Part shown: positions 13,903 to 20,670 of the stretch, in pieces
Layout of the letters: the number at the start of each line of letters is the position of its first letter
Position numbering within the stretch: position 1 is the stretch's first letter
Assembly: GCA_021299875.1 (NCBI GenBank)
Contig: JAJTEW010000013.1
Location: 1-32,129 of the forward strand
Length of the DNA stretch: 32,129 nucleotides
Reading direction: 5' to 3'
Origin: Comamonadaceae bacterium
GTDB lineage: Bacteria > Pseudomonadota > Gammaproteobacteria > Burkholderiales > Burkholderiaceae_C
Program-made: the position numbers and the translations under genes
The notes under the pieces: model-generated
The model's input: only the letters and a program-made list of their open reading frames with translations
Told to the model about the DNA's origin: nothing
The model's database searches: none

Positions 13903-14497
13903 GCTGTTGCACAGCCTTGTGCGGCTGTTGAGCGTCGGGCTGCTGTCGGTGTCAGGGGCGTGGGCGCAAAACGCCAGCATCGAGCTGACCGAACTCAAAG
14001 TGCTGCGTGACAACGGCAGCTTGGTGCTCAACGCCCAGCTCTCGCTCGAGCTGGGGCCTGTTCTTGAAGATGCTTTGGCCAAAGGGCTGGCGCTGCATTT
14101 TGTGGCCGAAGCCGAAATTTTGCGAGACCGTTGGTACTGGACCGACGCTCAAGTCAGCCATGAGCACCGCTACTACCGGCTGGCTTTTCAACCTTTGACC
14201 CGGCGTTGGCGCTTGAATGTGTCCAGCGAGCCGATCGCGGGCACCGGTCTGGCGGGCAGCATTTCGCAAAACTTTGAAACCTTGGGTGAGGCCTTGAGCG
14301 TCATCCGCAGGCAGTCGGCCTGGAGGCTGGTCGATCTGCAAAGCCTCAGCCCCGATGCCCGGCAACGCGTGCGTTACAACTTCAAGTTGGATGTCTCCCA
14401 ACTGCCCCGACCCTTTCAGATCGCTGCAGGGGGGCAGACCGATTGGAATTTGCAAGTCAGCAGAACACTCCGCTTGAGCCTGGACATGGTGCGCTGA
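13862..14497 (+). CDS. Exported DUF4390 family protein
   Basis: A protein of about 211 residues with an N-terminal signal sequence: basic RCWKK, a hydrophobic stretch (LVRLLSVGLLSVSG) and an AWA-Q cleavage-like site. The body (IELTELKVLRDNGSLVLNAQ, then a YYRLAFQPLTRRWRL segment) fits the DUF4390 family, which is habitually encoded between rsmB and ntrY in betaproteobacteria. Its function is not known; it is presumably periplasmic. The frame overlaps the 3' end of rsmB. The ATG at 13862 is my choice; the ATG at 13844 or a TTG at 13907 are alternatives, none with a clear ribosome-binding site. It is followed by the ntrY-type kinase after one base. Confidence 0.8.
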   Translation: MGFITRCWKKTGLELLHSLVRLLSVGLLSVSGAWAQNASIELTELKVLRDNGSLVLNAQLSLELGPVLEDALAKGLALHFVAEAEILRDRWYWTDAQVSHEHRYYRLAFQPLTRRWRLNVSSEPIAGTGLAGSISQNFETLGEALSVIRRQSAWRLVDLQSLSPDARQRVRYNFKLDVSQLPRPFQIAAGGQTDWNLQVSRTLRLSLDMVR

Positions 14498-14498
14498 C

Positions 14499-16796
14499 AT
14501 GCCTTGGGCCCAAGCCTATCGCCAAAAGTTCAACAGTCTGCCCAAAGGGGCCAGCCGCTGGCTGTTGCTGGTGGGCGCGCTCAGTTCGGTCTTGATTGGT
14601 TTGGGCTTGTTGGTGCTGATGACACAAGCCACCGATCAGAGTGAAAACTTCAACCAAAATTACGAATGGTTGGTCATCACCAATGCGGTGGTGGCAGGCG
14701 GTCTTTTGATCACCATCGTATGGGGCGCGGTTCGCCTGTGGCTGCGGTTGCGTCAAGGCCAGTTTGGCGCCCGCTTGTTGGTCAAGTTGGCCGGCATCTT
14801 CGCTTTGGTGGGCGTGGTGCCTGGCTTGCTCATTTATGTCGTGTCTTACCAATTCGTATCGCGCTCCATCGAGAGCTGGTTCGACGTCAAGGTCGAGGCC
14901 GCGTTGGTAGCTGGACTGAACCTGGGACGCGCCACATTGGACACCTTGAGCGAAGACCTCGCCAAGCAAGCCAGAGCCGCTGCCGTCAACTTGGCCGACT
15001 CGGGTGATGCCAATCCCGGCCTGGCAGCTGAAAAAATCCGTTCACAGATCGGCGCGGCCGACGTGACCATCTGGACTGCGAGTGGGCGCATGGTGGCCAG
15101 TGCCGGTCAGGGTCAATTTCAGATACGAACCGAACGGCCCACCCCGCTCCAATTCAGGGAAGCGCGCAAGAACAGCACCTTGGCCTGGTTTGAGGGCTTG
15201 GACGAATCGGCCTCAGGGGCTGACCAAGGCCGCATCAAAGTGCTGGTGTTGATTCCGCAGTGGAGCCTGGCACTCGATGAGGACCGGCGCCTGTTGCAAG
15301 TGGTGCAAGAGTTGCCCCCCACACTGGTCAACAACGCCCTCGAAGTGCAGGCCGCTTACCGCGAGTACCAAGAGCGGGCGTTGGCCCGCGAAGGGTTGCG
15401 GCGCATGTACATCGGCACCCTCACTTTGAGTTTGTTCATGGCTGTTTTGGGCGCCATTTTGTTGGCGGTGTTGTTGGGCAACCAACTGGCCAGACCCTTG
15501 CTGCTGCTGGCACACGGCATGCGCCAAGTGGCGGCTGGTGACCTCCGGCCCAAGTTGGCCTTGCAAGGCAAAGACGAGTTGGGTGGCCTGACGCGCTCAT
15601 TCGCCGACATGACCCAGCAACTGGCCGATGCGCGCGGCGATGTGGAGCTCAGTCTGAGTCAGCTTGACCAGGCCCGAAGCAATCTGCAAACCATTTTGGA
15701 CAACCTGACGGCGGGTGTCATGGTGCTCGATGCACAAGGCCGCATTCAGTCTGCCAATCCGGGGGCCACCCGCATCTTGCGCGTGCCCGTGGCCGCACAT
15801 GAACAGCAAAGCATTTTGAGCTTGCCTGGATTGTTGGACTTTGCCCAAGGCGTCGCCGAGCAGTTCACTGCATTGGGCGTCGATACTGGCGCGCATGAGC
15901 TGGACCATTGGCAAAAATCATTTGAAATCCATGCCGCCGGTCAAGGCTTGAACCAAACCGGCGTGAACTTGCTGGCGCGGGGCGCCGTCTTGCCAGACGG
16001 CATGCGCTTGTTGGTGTTCGACGACATTTCAGAGATCGTCTCTGCCGAGCGGGCGCAGGCCTGGGGCGAGGTGGCCCGGCGGCTGGCCCATGAGATCAAA
16101 AATCCGCTCACCCCGATTCAGTTGTCGGCTGAGCGCTTGGAGCGCCGCCTGACGGGCAAGCTCGACGCAGCAGACGAAGTGGTGCTGGCCAAATCGGTCA
16201 AGACCATCGTGGACCAAGTGGACGCAATGAAACGCTTGGTCAACGAATTCCGTGACTACGCCCGGTTGCCTTCGGCTGAGCTCAAACCGCTGCAGCTCAA
16301 CGACTTGATCACCGATGTCATGGCCTTGTACGCAAGCGAACCACTGGACACCACGCCACGGTCACCCGTGCTGGCCGAACTCGACCCGGCATGCCCTGCC
16401 ATCATGGGCGACGAGCAGCAACTGCGGCAGGTCATCCACAACCTGCTGCAAAACGCGCAAGACGCCTGTGAAGCACGCGGCGAGGCGGTGTCACAATCCC
16501 GCGTGCAACTTCGAACCGAATGGCGTCCTGCTCGGCAGCGCGTCCGGTTGACCGTGACCGACACCGGCCCGGGTTTTGCCCCACACATTCTCCAAAGGGC
16601 CTTTGAACCCTATGTGACCACCAAGGCCAAAGGCACAGGCCTGGGCTTGGCGGTGGTGAAGAAAATTGCCGACGAACACGCCGCTCGGATCGAGATCGGC
16701 AATGTGCTGGAAGAGGGCGAAATCAAAGGTGCGCAAGTCTCGCTATCATTCGCAGTTGTGCAAGAAGCACAGGGGCTCAATCAGCCCACTTCATGA
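14499..16796 (+). CDS. NtrY-type membrane sensor histidine kinase
   Basis: A 765-residue histidine kinase. Three N-terminal transmembrane helices (about 21-42, 57-83 and 94-120) and a fourth (305-326) flank a roughly 185-residue periplasmic sensor region. A HAMP segment (about 327-385), a PAS-like segment (about 390-500), a HisKA domain with H531 in ARRLAHEIKNPLTPIQLS and a HATPase domain with NLLQNAQDA, DTGPGFA and KGTGLGLAVV follow. This layout is that of NtrY, linked in other bacteria to nitrogen and redox regulation. The signal here is unknown. The gene starts one base after the DUF4390 stop and is followed 18 bp later by its likely partner regulator. Confidence 0.9.
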   Translation: MPWAQAYRQKFNSLPKGASRWLLLVGALSSVLIGLGLLVLMTQATDQSENFNQNYEWLVITNAVVAGGLLITIVWGAVRLWLRLRQGQFGARLLVKLAGIFALVGVVPGLLIYVVSYQFVSRSIESWFDVKVEAALVAGLNLGRATLDTLSEDLAKQARAAAVNLADSGDANPGLAAEKIRSQIGAADVTIWTASGRMVASAGQGQFQIRTERPTPLQFREARKNSTLAWFEGLDESASGADQGRIKVLVLIPQWSLALDEDRRLLQVVQELPPTLVNNALEVQAAYREYQERALAREGLRRMYIGTLTLSLFMAVLGAILLAVLLGNQLARPLLLLAHGMRQVAAGDLRPKLALQGKDELGGLTRSFADMTQQLADARGDVELSLSQLDQARSNLQTILDNLTAGVMVLDAQGRIQSANPGATRILRVPVAAHEQQSILSLPGLLDFAQGVAEQFTALGVDTGAHELDHWQKSFEIHAAGQGLNQTGVNLLARGAVLPDGMRLLVFDDISEIVSAERAQAWGEVARRLAHEIKNPLTPIQLSAERLERRLTGKLDAADEVVLAKSVKTIVDQVDAMKRLVNEFRDYARLPSAELKPLQLNDLITDVMALYASEPLDTTPRSPVLAELDPACPAIMGDEQQLRQVIHNLLQNAQDACEARGEAVSQSRVQLRTEWRPARQRVRLTVTDTGPGFAPHILQRAFEPYVTTKAKGTGLGLAVVKKIADEHAARIEIGNVLEEGEIKGAQVSLSFAVVQEAQGLNQPTS

Positions 16797-16814
16797 ACAG
16801 AGACAAACAGGCAT

Positions 16815-17477
16815 ATGGCAAACATTTTGGTGGTGGACGACGAGCTGGGCATTCGCGACCTGCTCTCCGAGATCCTCTTTGACGAAGGGCACCAGGTAGA
16901 GCTTGCCGAAAATGCCGCCCAAGCTCGCGAGGCCCGTCAAAACATGCGGCCCGACTTGGTTCTGCTTGACATCTGGATGCCCGACACCGATGGCGTCAGC
17001 TTGCTCAAAGAGTGGGCCGCATCGGGTTTGTTGACCATGCCCGTGATCATGATGAGCGGCCATGCCACCATTGACACCGCTGTTGAGGCGGTCAAAATCG
17101 GCGCCCAAGCGTTCCTCGAAAAGCCCATCACGCTGCAAAAACTTCTCAAAGCGGTCGAGCAAGGTTTGTTGCGAGACCAAGTGCAACAAGCCTTGCTCGC
17201 CGCTGCGCCCAAGCCGCTGTCCAGCACCTTGTCCATCTCCAGTTTGGTGGACAGCGAGACCACTGCGACCCCCGATGTGCACCAAAGCTTTGAACTCGAC
17301 CGCCCCCTGCGCGAGGCGCGTGACGCTTTTGAAAAAGCCTATTTCGAATTCCATCTCGCGCACGAAGCCGGCTCCATGACCCGTGTGGCCGAAAAAACAG
17401 GCTTGGAGCGCACCCACCTGTACAGAAAACTCAAGCAATTGGGCGTGGACCTGACCCGCAGCAAACGCCACAGCTGA
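16815..17477 (+). CDS. Response regulator with Fis-type HTH (short NtrX-like / RegA-like)
   Basis: A 220-residue two-component response regulator. The receiver domain has the acidic pair D8-D9, the phospho-acceptor D52 (LVLLDIWMPDTDG) and the conserved lysine in FLEKPI. After a linker of about 60 residues, a C-terminal Fis-type helix-turn-helix is visible (SMTRVAEKTGLERTHLYRKL). The AAA+ sigma-54-interaction domain expected in full NtrX is absent: there is no GAFTGA and no Walker A. Architecturally it resembles RegA/PrrA. It is almost certainly the partner of the upstream NtrY-type kinase. Whether it still acts with sigma-54 is doubtful. Confidence 0.88.
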   Translation: MANILVVDDELGIRDLLSEILFDEGHQVELAENAAQAREARQNMRPDLVLLDIWMPDTDGVSLLKEWAASGLLTMPVIMMSGHATIDTAVEAVKIGAQAFLEKPITLQKLLKAVEQGLLRDQVQQALLAAAPKPLSSTLSISSLVDSETTATPDVHQSFELDRPLREARDAFEKAYFEFHLAHEAGSMTRVAEKTGLERTHLYRKLKQLGVDLTRSKRHS

Positions 17478-17499
17478 ACAGGTGCATCAAGCACCTGTT
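17477..17499 (+). other. Hairpin between response regulator and tRNA-Phe
   Basis: A perfect 9-bp inverted repeat AACAGGTGC (17477-17485)/GCACCTGTT (17491-17499) with a 5-nt loop, starting at the response regulator stop codon. No T-run follows, so it is not a classical terminator. It sits immediately upstream of the tRNA-Phe promoter region. Confidence 0.45.
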
Positions 17500-17515
17500 G
17501 GCGCTTCGACTCTGC

Positions 17516-17521
17516 TATAAT
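17516..17521 (+). promoter_or_regulatory. Candidate -10 element of tRNA-Phe
   Basis: A perfect TATAAT lies 11 bp before the tRNA-Phe 5' end, the expected distance for a stable-RNA promoter. No good -35 hexamer is visible at 16-18 bp spacing; TTGGCG at 17498 is only 12 bp away. A CG-rich stretch follows the -10. Confidence 0.5.
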
Positions 17522-17532
17522 TTCGTCTTTCC

Positions 17533-17597
<65 letters not shown>

Positions 17598-17608
<11 letters not shown>

Positions 17609-17625
17609 GATTCACCCCACAGTTT
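17598..17625 (+). repeat. Putative attL: tRNA-Phe 3' end and terminator start
   Basis: A 28-bp stretch covering the tRNA-Phe acceptor 3' strand, CCA and the left arm of the downstream terminator. It recurs in the same orientation at 22398-22425 with 25 of 28 bases identical (mismatches at offsets 11, 15 and 17). The offset is exactly 4800 bp. Duplication of a tRNA 3' end is the usual mark of site-specific island integration. Confidence 0.5.
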
Positions 17626-17647
17626 TGCAAGAGGCTGTGGGGTTTTT
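17614..17647 (+). terminator. Rho-independent terminator after tRNA-Phe
   Basis: A perfect 9-bp GC-rich stem ACCCCACAG (17614-17622)/CTGTGGGGT (17635-17643) with a 12-nt loop, ending in a TTTTT run to 17647. This is a textbook intrinsic terminator 5 bp after the tRNA. Confidence 0.88.
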
Positions 17648-17786
17648 CTTTGGGGTTTCAGCGTAATCTCACGCTGCCAACGCTCCCTCTACTTGCTACA
17701 CGCTGTGGGGCTTGCTGAATGACGCTCACACCCCTCCACGCTGCCCAACCGCAGTCCATACACCTTGGTTGGCTTGAAGTAAGTTG

Positions 17787-17814
17787 TTGTTTATTGAAAT
17801 AAATCATGTATGAT
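17787..17814 (+). promoter_or_regulatory. Candidate sigma-70 promoter of the outer-membrane gene
   Basis: TTGTTT (17787-17792) and TATGAT (17809-17814) are separated by 16 bp, in AT-rich DNA 47 bp upstream of the ATG at 17861. This is a plausible -35/-10 pair by eye only. Confidence 0.45.
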
Positions 17815-17860
17815 ATTGAACATAAATTGGTGCCTGCACAATTATAAAAGGAACTTTGGA

Positions 17861-18466
17861 ATGAAAAAAGTAATTATTTTCGCCTTGTTTTTGGTCGTGG
17901 CCTCAGGCGTTATGGCTCAGGTTGCAAATTTTAAAGGCTTTTCTGGTGGCTTGAACTTGAATACAGTTTCTGCCAGTACCAAAATTACTGGTGACGACAC
18001 TACCTTCAACGGAATCGGTCAGCAATCTTGGAATGGATCATTGCAAGCGGCATACGGATTTGTCACAAGCCCCTCCACTGTTATTTCAATCGGTGGAACC
18101 TACGGTTTGGGCAACATCAAGGCCGGCGAAATAGTTACCCCAGACAGAGCCTTTGCCATCAAGGTCAAGAATCAACTTTCTTTGTATGTAGAGCCCGGTT
18201 TCTTGTTGAGCAACAGCACTCTTGCCTATGGCAAGATTTCCTATAACAAGGCTAAGGCCGTTAGTACATTTACTGGCGGACCAGATGAATCACAATCTAT
18301 GAAAGGCACAGGTTTTGGCTTTGGTGTTCGCACCATGTTGGACAAAAGAACATTCTTTCAAGTTGAGGTTAACCAAGTTGGCTATAAACAGTTTACCTAT
18401 GCTGATGGAGGTTCTTTCAAGCCCAAAGCAACAGTTGGAACAATGGGCTTTGGCGTAAAGTTCTAG
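17861..18466 (+). CDS. Small outer-membrane beta-barrel-type protein
   Basis: A 201-residue exported protein. A clear signal peptide (MKKVIIFALFLVVASGVMAQ) with cleavage after the first or second alanine-type site precedes a body of alternating polar/hydrophobic strands rich in Gly, Ser, Thr and aromatic residues (for example LYVEPGFLLSNSTLAYGKIS). The protein ends in FGVKF with the terminal phenylalanine typical of BAM-assembled outer membrane proteins. It resembles the OmpA-transmembrane/OmpW-like small barrel class, but I cannot name a family. AAAAGGAA (17846-17853) is a good ribosome-binding site 7 nt before the ATG. The sequence is clearly more AT-rich than the flanking housekeeping genes, suggesting transfer. 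Confidence 0.75.
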   Translation: MKKVIIFALFLVVASGVMAQVANFKGFSGGLNLNTVSASTKITGDDTTFNGIGQQSWNGSLQAAYGFVTSPSTVISIGGTYGLGNIKAGEIVTPDRAFAIKVKNQLSLYVEPGFLLSNSTLAYGKISYNKAKAVSTFTGGPDESQSMKGTGFGFGVRTMLDKRTFFQVEVNQVGYKQFTYADGGSFKPKATVGTMGFGVKF

Positions 18467-18827
18467 TTTTTAATTAATTTTTCTATAAAAGAGTTGCATA
18501 AAATTTATAAAAAGACCACTCAATGACTGACTTTTTTATGGTGAAATTCAAAACCTCAGCAGCGTTTAGGGTGTGCTGATACTCTGACACTCTGACGCCG
18601 ACGTGCCAGTCGTTTGACACGGCTCATCGCCTCACGCATTGAGCCATTGGCAGCGGCAATTTCTACCATCAGTTTAGGGTGTGTCAGAAAAACATTCAAA
18701 TCAGCAGCCACTTTTCTGGCAACGGGCAGATATTGGCTGTGTTTGGTAGCGTGTTGAGGCCGATCCAATATTGACCACCTGGGACAAACGGCATAAATCA
18801 GTCCATGAATTTAGCTGCATACCCAAG
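18467..18827. other. Gene-poor stretch with IS debris
   Basis: About 360 bp without a supportable gene. The first 90 bp are very AT-rich. Then come a tandem ACTCTGAC pair around 18580-18600 and two copies of TTTAGGGTGTG (near 18567 and 18671). A minus-strand open frame of 70 codons (18768-18556) starts with TTG inside an IS-end-like repeat and encodes a basic peptide I do not recognise; I treat it as debris rather than a gene. From 18752 an IS-end-like repeat begins. Confidence 0.4.
18752..18782. repeat. IS-end-like repeat, copy 1
   Basis: A 31-bp sequence starting TGTTGAGGCCGATCC and containing TATTGACCAC. It matches 19494-19524 in the same orientation at 27 of 31 positions. The TGTTGA start and spaced TTGACC look like terminal repeats of an insertion sequence. 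The parent family is not identified. Confidence 0.5.
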
Positions 18828-19092
18828 TACGTTGCGGCCTTTTTTAGGATGTCACGCTCCTCTGAGGTCCGCCTGAGTTCAGACTTGAGTTTGACCAGCT
18901 CGATTTGCAGGGCCTTGAAGTCACTTGACGGCGGCGCGTCTGACTTTTGAACTTATAAACCCAGCTGTACAGAACCCCCTCGGGAATACCAAGCCGCTTG
19001 GCCACATCGACGACAGCGTGCCCTTTATCGATAACTTGCTTGACCGCCTCGGACTTGAACTCGGGGGCATATTTCGATCGTTCCATTTGCAT
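18828..19092 (-). pseudogene. IS3-family transposase OrfA remnant (frameshifted)
   Basis: Starts at ATG 19092 and reads MERSKYAPEFKSEAVKQV, AVVDVAKRLGIPEGVLYSWV and YKFK, a classic IS3-type OrfA helix-turn-helix DNA-binding protein. After about residue 50 the frame is lost. The OrfA coiled-coil continuation (SSDFKALQIELVKLKSELRR, then TSEERDILKKAATY) is present in another frame, so an indel near 18935-18945 broke the gene. The family motif ends at about 18828, where unrelated sequence begins. No OrfB (DDE catalytic) sequence is present. It cannot encode an active transposase. Confidence 0.8.
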
Positions 19093-19140
19093 GGCTCCTC
19101 TTCAGTTTTGACATCATTATTTGTCTACTGATTTGGGGGA

Positions 19141-19470
19141 ATGCCAATTGGAGGAAATTATGCGAGTTACACAACGCCTCCATCATTACCTTCGACAGCC
19201 AAAGTTGGTGATGTTTTTGTTGTTGGAACCTTGAATGAATATACAAACAGCACTAAAACTACATCTACTGGACGCGACGATACTACACTTGTGATGGAGG
19301 CAGATACTCCTACGACTGCTATAGCAAATCTAATAACCAATTCTTACAACGCATCTGGAACACTCACCTCTACCTCGCAAGCCAGATATACTGTTGCGGC
19401 TGACGGTTTGCTCAGGCCTATTTCAGTTGACATACTGTATTCAAATGGTACTAGGATTATTGGTAATTGA
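19141..19470 (+). CDS. Hypothetical protein, possibly the 3' part of a gene cut by an IS
   Basis: A 109-codon open frame from ATG 19141 to TAA. It is rich in Thr, Ser, Asn and Gly (for example GDVFVVGTLNEYTNSTKTTS), with no signal peptide and no motif I recognise; the composition suggests an extracytoplasmic or cell-surface protein. There is an in-frame stop (19129-19131) just upstream and no convincing ribosome-binding site. It begins right where the upstream end of the IS3-type remnant should lie, so it may be the surviving C-terminal part of a longer exported protein. AT-rich compared with the window. Confidence 0.4.
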   Translation: MPIGGNYASYTTPPSLPSTAKVGDVFVVGTLNEYTNSTKTTSTGRDDTTLVMEADTPTTAIANLITNSYNASGTLTSTSQARYTVAADGLLRPISVDILYSNGTRIIGN

Positions 19471-19492
19471 TTTGAATTGAAATGAGAACACA

Positions 19493-19548
19493 CTGTTGAG
19501 ACCGATCCTGTATTGACCACATGGTCAGTTTTCGGTCGGCGTCAACAG
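19493..19548. repeat. 56-bp imperfect palindrome of IS-end-like sequence
   Basis: Begins CTGTTGAGACCGATCC and ends GGTCGGCGTCAACAG. The two 28-bp halves are inverted copies at 19 of 28 positions, and the centre is TGACCACATGGTCA. The left half is the second copy of the repeat at 18752-18782. It looks like two IS ends joined with almost nothing between them. No target-site duplication is obvious. Confidence 0.45.
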
Positions 19549-19635
19549 GCCTTACCGCCGTGCTTGTTTGTTTTGTTATTTTCAATTTTGCTAAGCTTTC
19601 GTATTGTTAAAAGCTGTATTATCAATTTGACCATT

Positions 19636-19645
19636 CCCCCCCCCC
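19636..19645. repeat. Homopolymeric C10 tract upstream of tctC-type gene
   Basis: Ten consecutive C residues, 46 bp before the ATG at 19692, in an otherwise AT-rich leader. A possible -10 (TATTAT, 19617-19622) lies just upstream, so the tract may be in the 5' leader or spacer of the transcript. Confidence 0.7.
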
Positions 19646-19691
19646 GAATGCTCGTCTTGTCACCCTGTCTAGCCCTAAAGGAAATCGTCTG

Positions 19692-20666
19692 ATGTCCCTT
19701 TCCATGAGATCCGCTCTTGCCGCTGTTGCCATGATGGCCGCGGCTTTTGGTGTCAATGCGCAGTCCGACTGGCCTAACCGACCGCTCAAGTGGGTGGTGC
19801 CTTTCGCCCCTGGCGGGCCGACCGATTCGATTTCCCGGGTGCTGTCTGCACGTTTGGCTGAATCACTGGGACAGAGCGTGGTGGTGGAAAACCGTGCGGG
19901 TGCTTCGGGTGCCATTGGCTCGGAGTTTGTCGCCCGTGCCGCGCCCGACGGTTACACGCTCGTCTTTGGCACGCAAAGCACGCACGCGTCGAACCTGATC
20001 TTTTTCCCCAACATGGCCTTTGACCCGATTCGTGACTTTCAGCCCTTGACGCTGGTCGGCACTGCCTGCCTGGCGTTGATCGTGCCGCCGAGTGTTCCGG
20101 CCAACAACGCGCGGGAACTGGTGGATTGGATTGCGCGGCAGGGCGGCACCGCCAGCTATGGTACGGCCGCTGCAGGCAGCTCGCAGCACGTGGCTGCTGA
20201 GCTGATGCTGCGAAACAGCAACGTCAAAGCCATCCATGTGCCTTACAAAGGCAGCGGAGCTGCCATGCCGGATCTGCTATCGGGTCGCCTCAGTTTCATG
20301 TTCGATAACTTGCCCTCGTCATTGCCTTTGGCGCGCTCCGGCAAGGTGCGGGCACTGGCCCAGACTTGCGCTAAGCGCTCTCCGGCAGCCCCCGATCTGC
20401 CGACCATGGTGGAAGCCGGGTTCAGGGATTTTGTGATCGAGGGCTGGTATGGCGTCTTTGCGCCGGCCCGCACGCCACGCCCGGTCGCTGAGCGCTTGTC
20501 AGCAGAAATCAACAAGGCCCTGCGTCATCCCGAATCGATGGAGCGTTGGAAGACCTTGGGTTTCGACCCTATTGGCAGCAGCCCCGATGCGCTGGCCGAG
20601 CGACAGCGTGGCGACCTTGATTACTGGCGCCGTATGATTGAATTTACCGGCGTGAAGGTGGAATGA
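19692..20666 (+). CDS. TctC/Bug-family periplasmic solute-binding protein
   Basis: A 324-residue protein with a signal peptide (MRSALAAVAMMAAAFGVNAQ). The mature part has the Bug hallmarks: WPNRPLKWVVPFAPGGPTD near the start, VVENRAGASGAIGSEFVARAAPDGYTL, YGTAAAGSSQHVAAELM, HVPYKGSGAAMPDLLSGRL and GWYGVFAPARTP. Family members bind carboxylates or other small organic acids in the periplasm, and many are orphans without TctA/TctB, as here. AAAGGA about 8 nt upstream supports the ATG at 19692. The amidohydrolase gene starts 4 bp after its stop, so the two form an operon. The ligand cannot be read from sequence. Confidence 0.9.
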   Translation: MSLSMRSALAAVAMMAAAFGVNAQSDWPNRPLKWVVPFAPGGPTDSISRVLSARLAESLGQSVVVENRAGASGAIGSEFVARAAPDGYTLVFGTQSTHASNLIFFPNMAFDPIRDFQPLTLVGTACLALIVPPSVPANNARELVDWIARQGGTASYGTAAAGSSQHVAAELMLRNSNVKAIHVPYKGSGAAMPDLLSGRLSFMFDNLPSSLPLARSGKVRALAQTCAKRSPAAPDLPTMVEAGFRDFVIEGWYGVFAPARTPRPVAERLSAEINKALRHPESMERWKTLGFDPIGSSPDALAERQRGDLDYWRRMIEFTGVKVE

Positions 20667-20670
20667 CCCC

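Noticed and set aside
18556..18768. 70-codon minus-strand frame near the IS remnant
   Set aside because: Starts with TTG inside an IS-end-like repeat, ends in low-complexity repeats and matches no family I know; kept as debris, not a gene.
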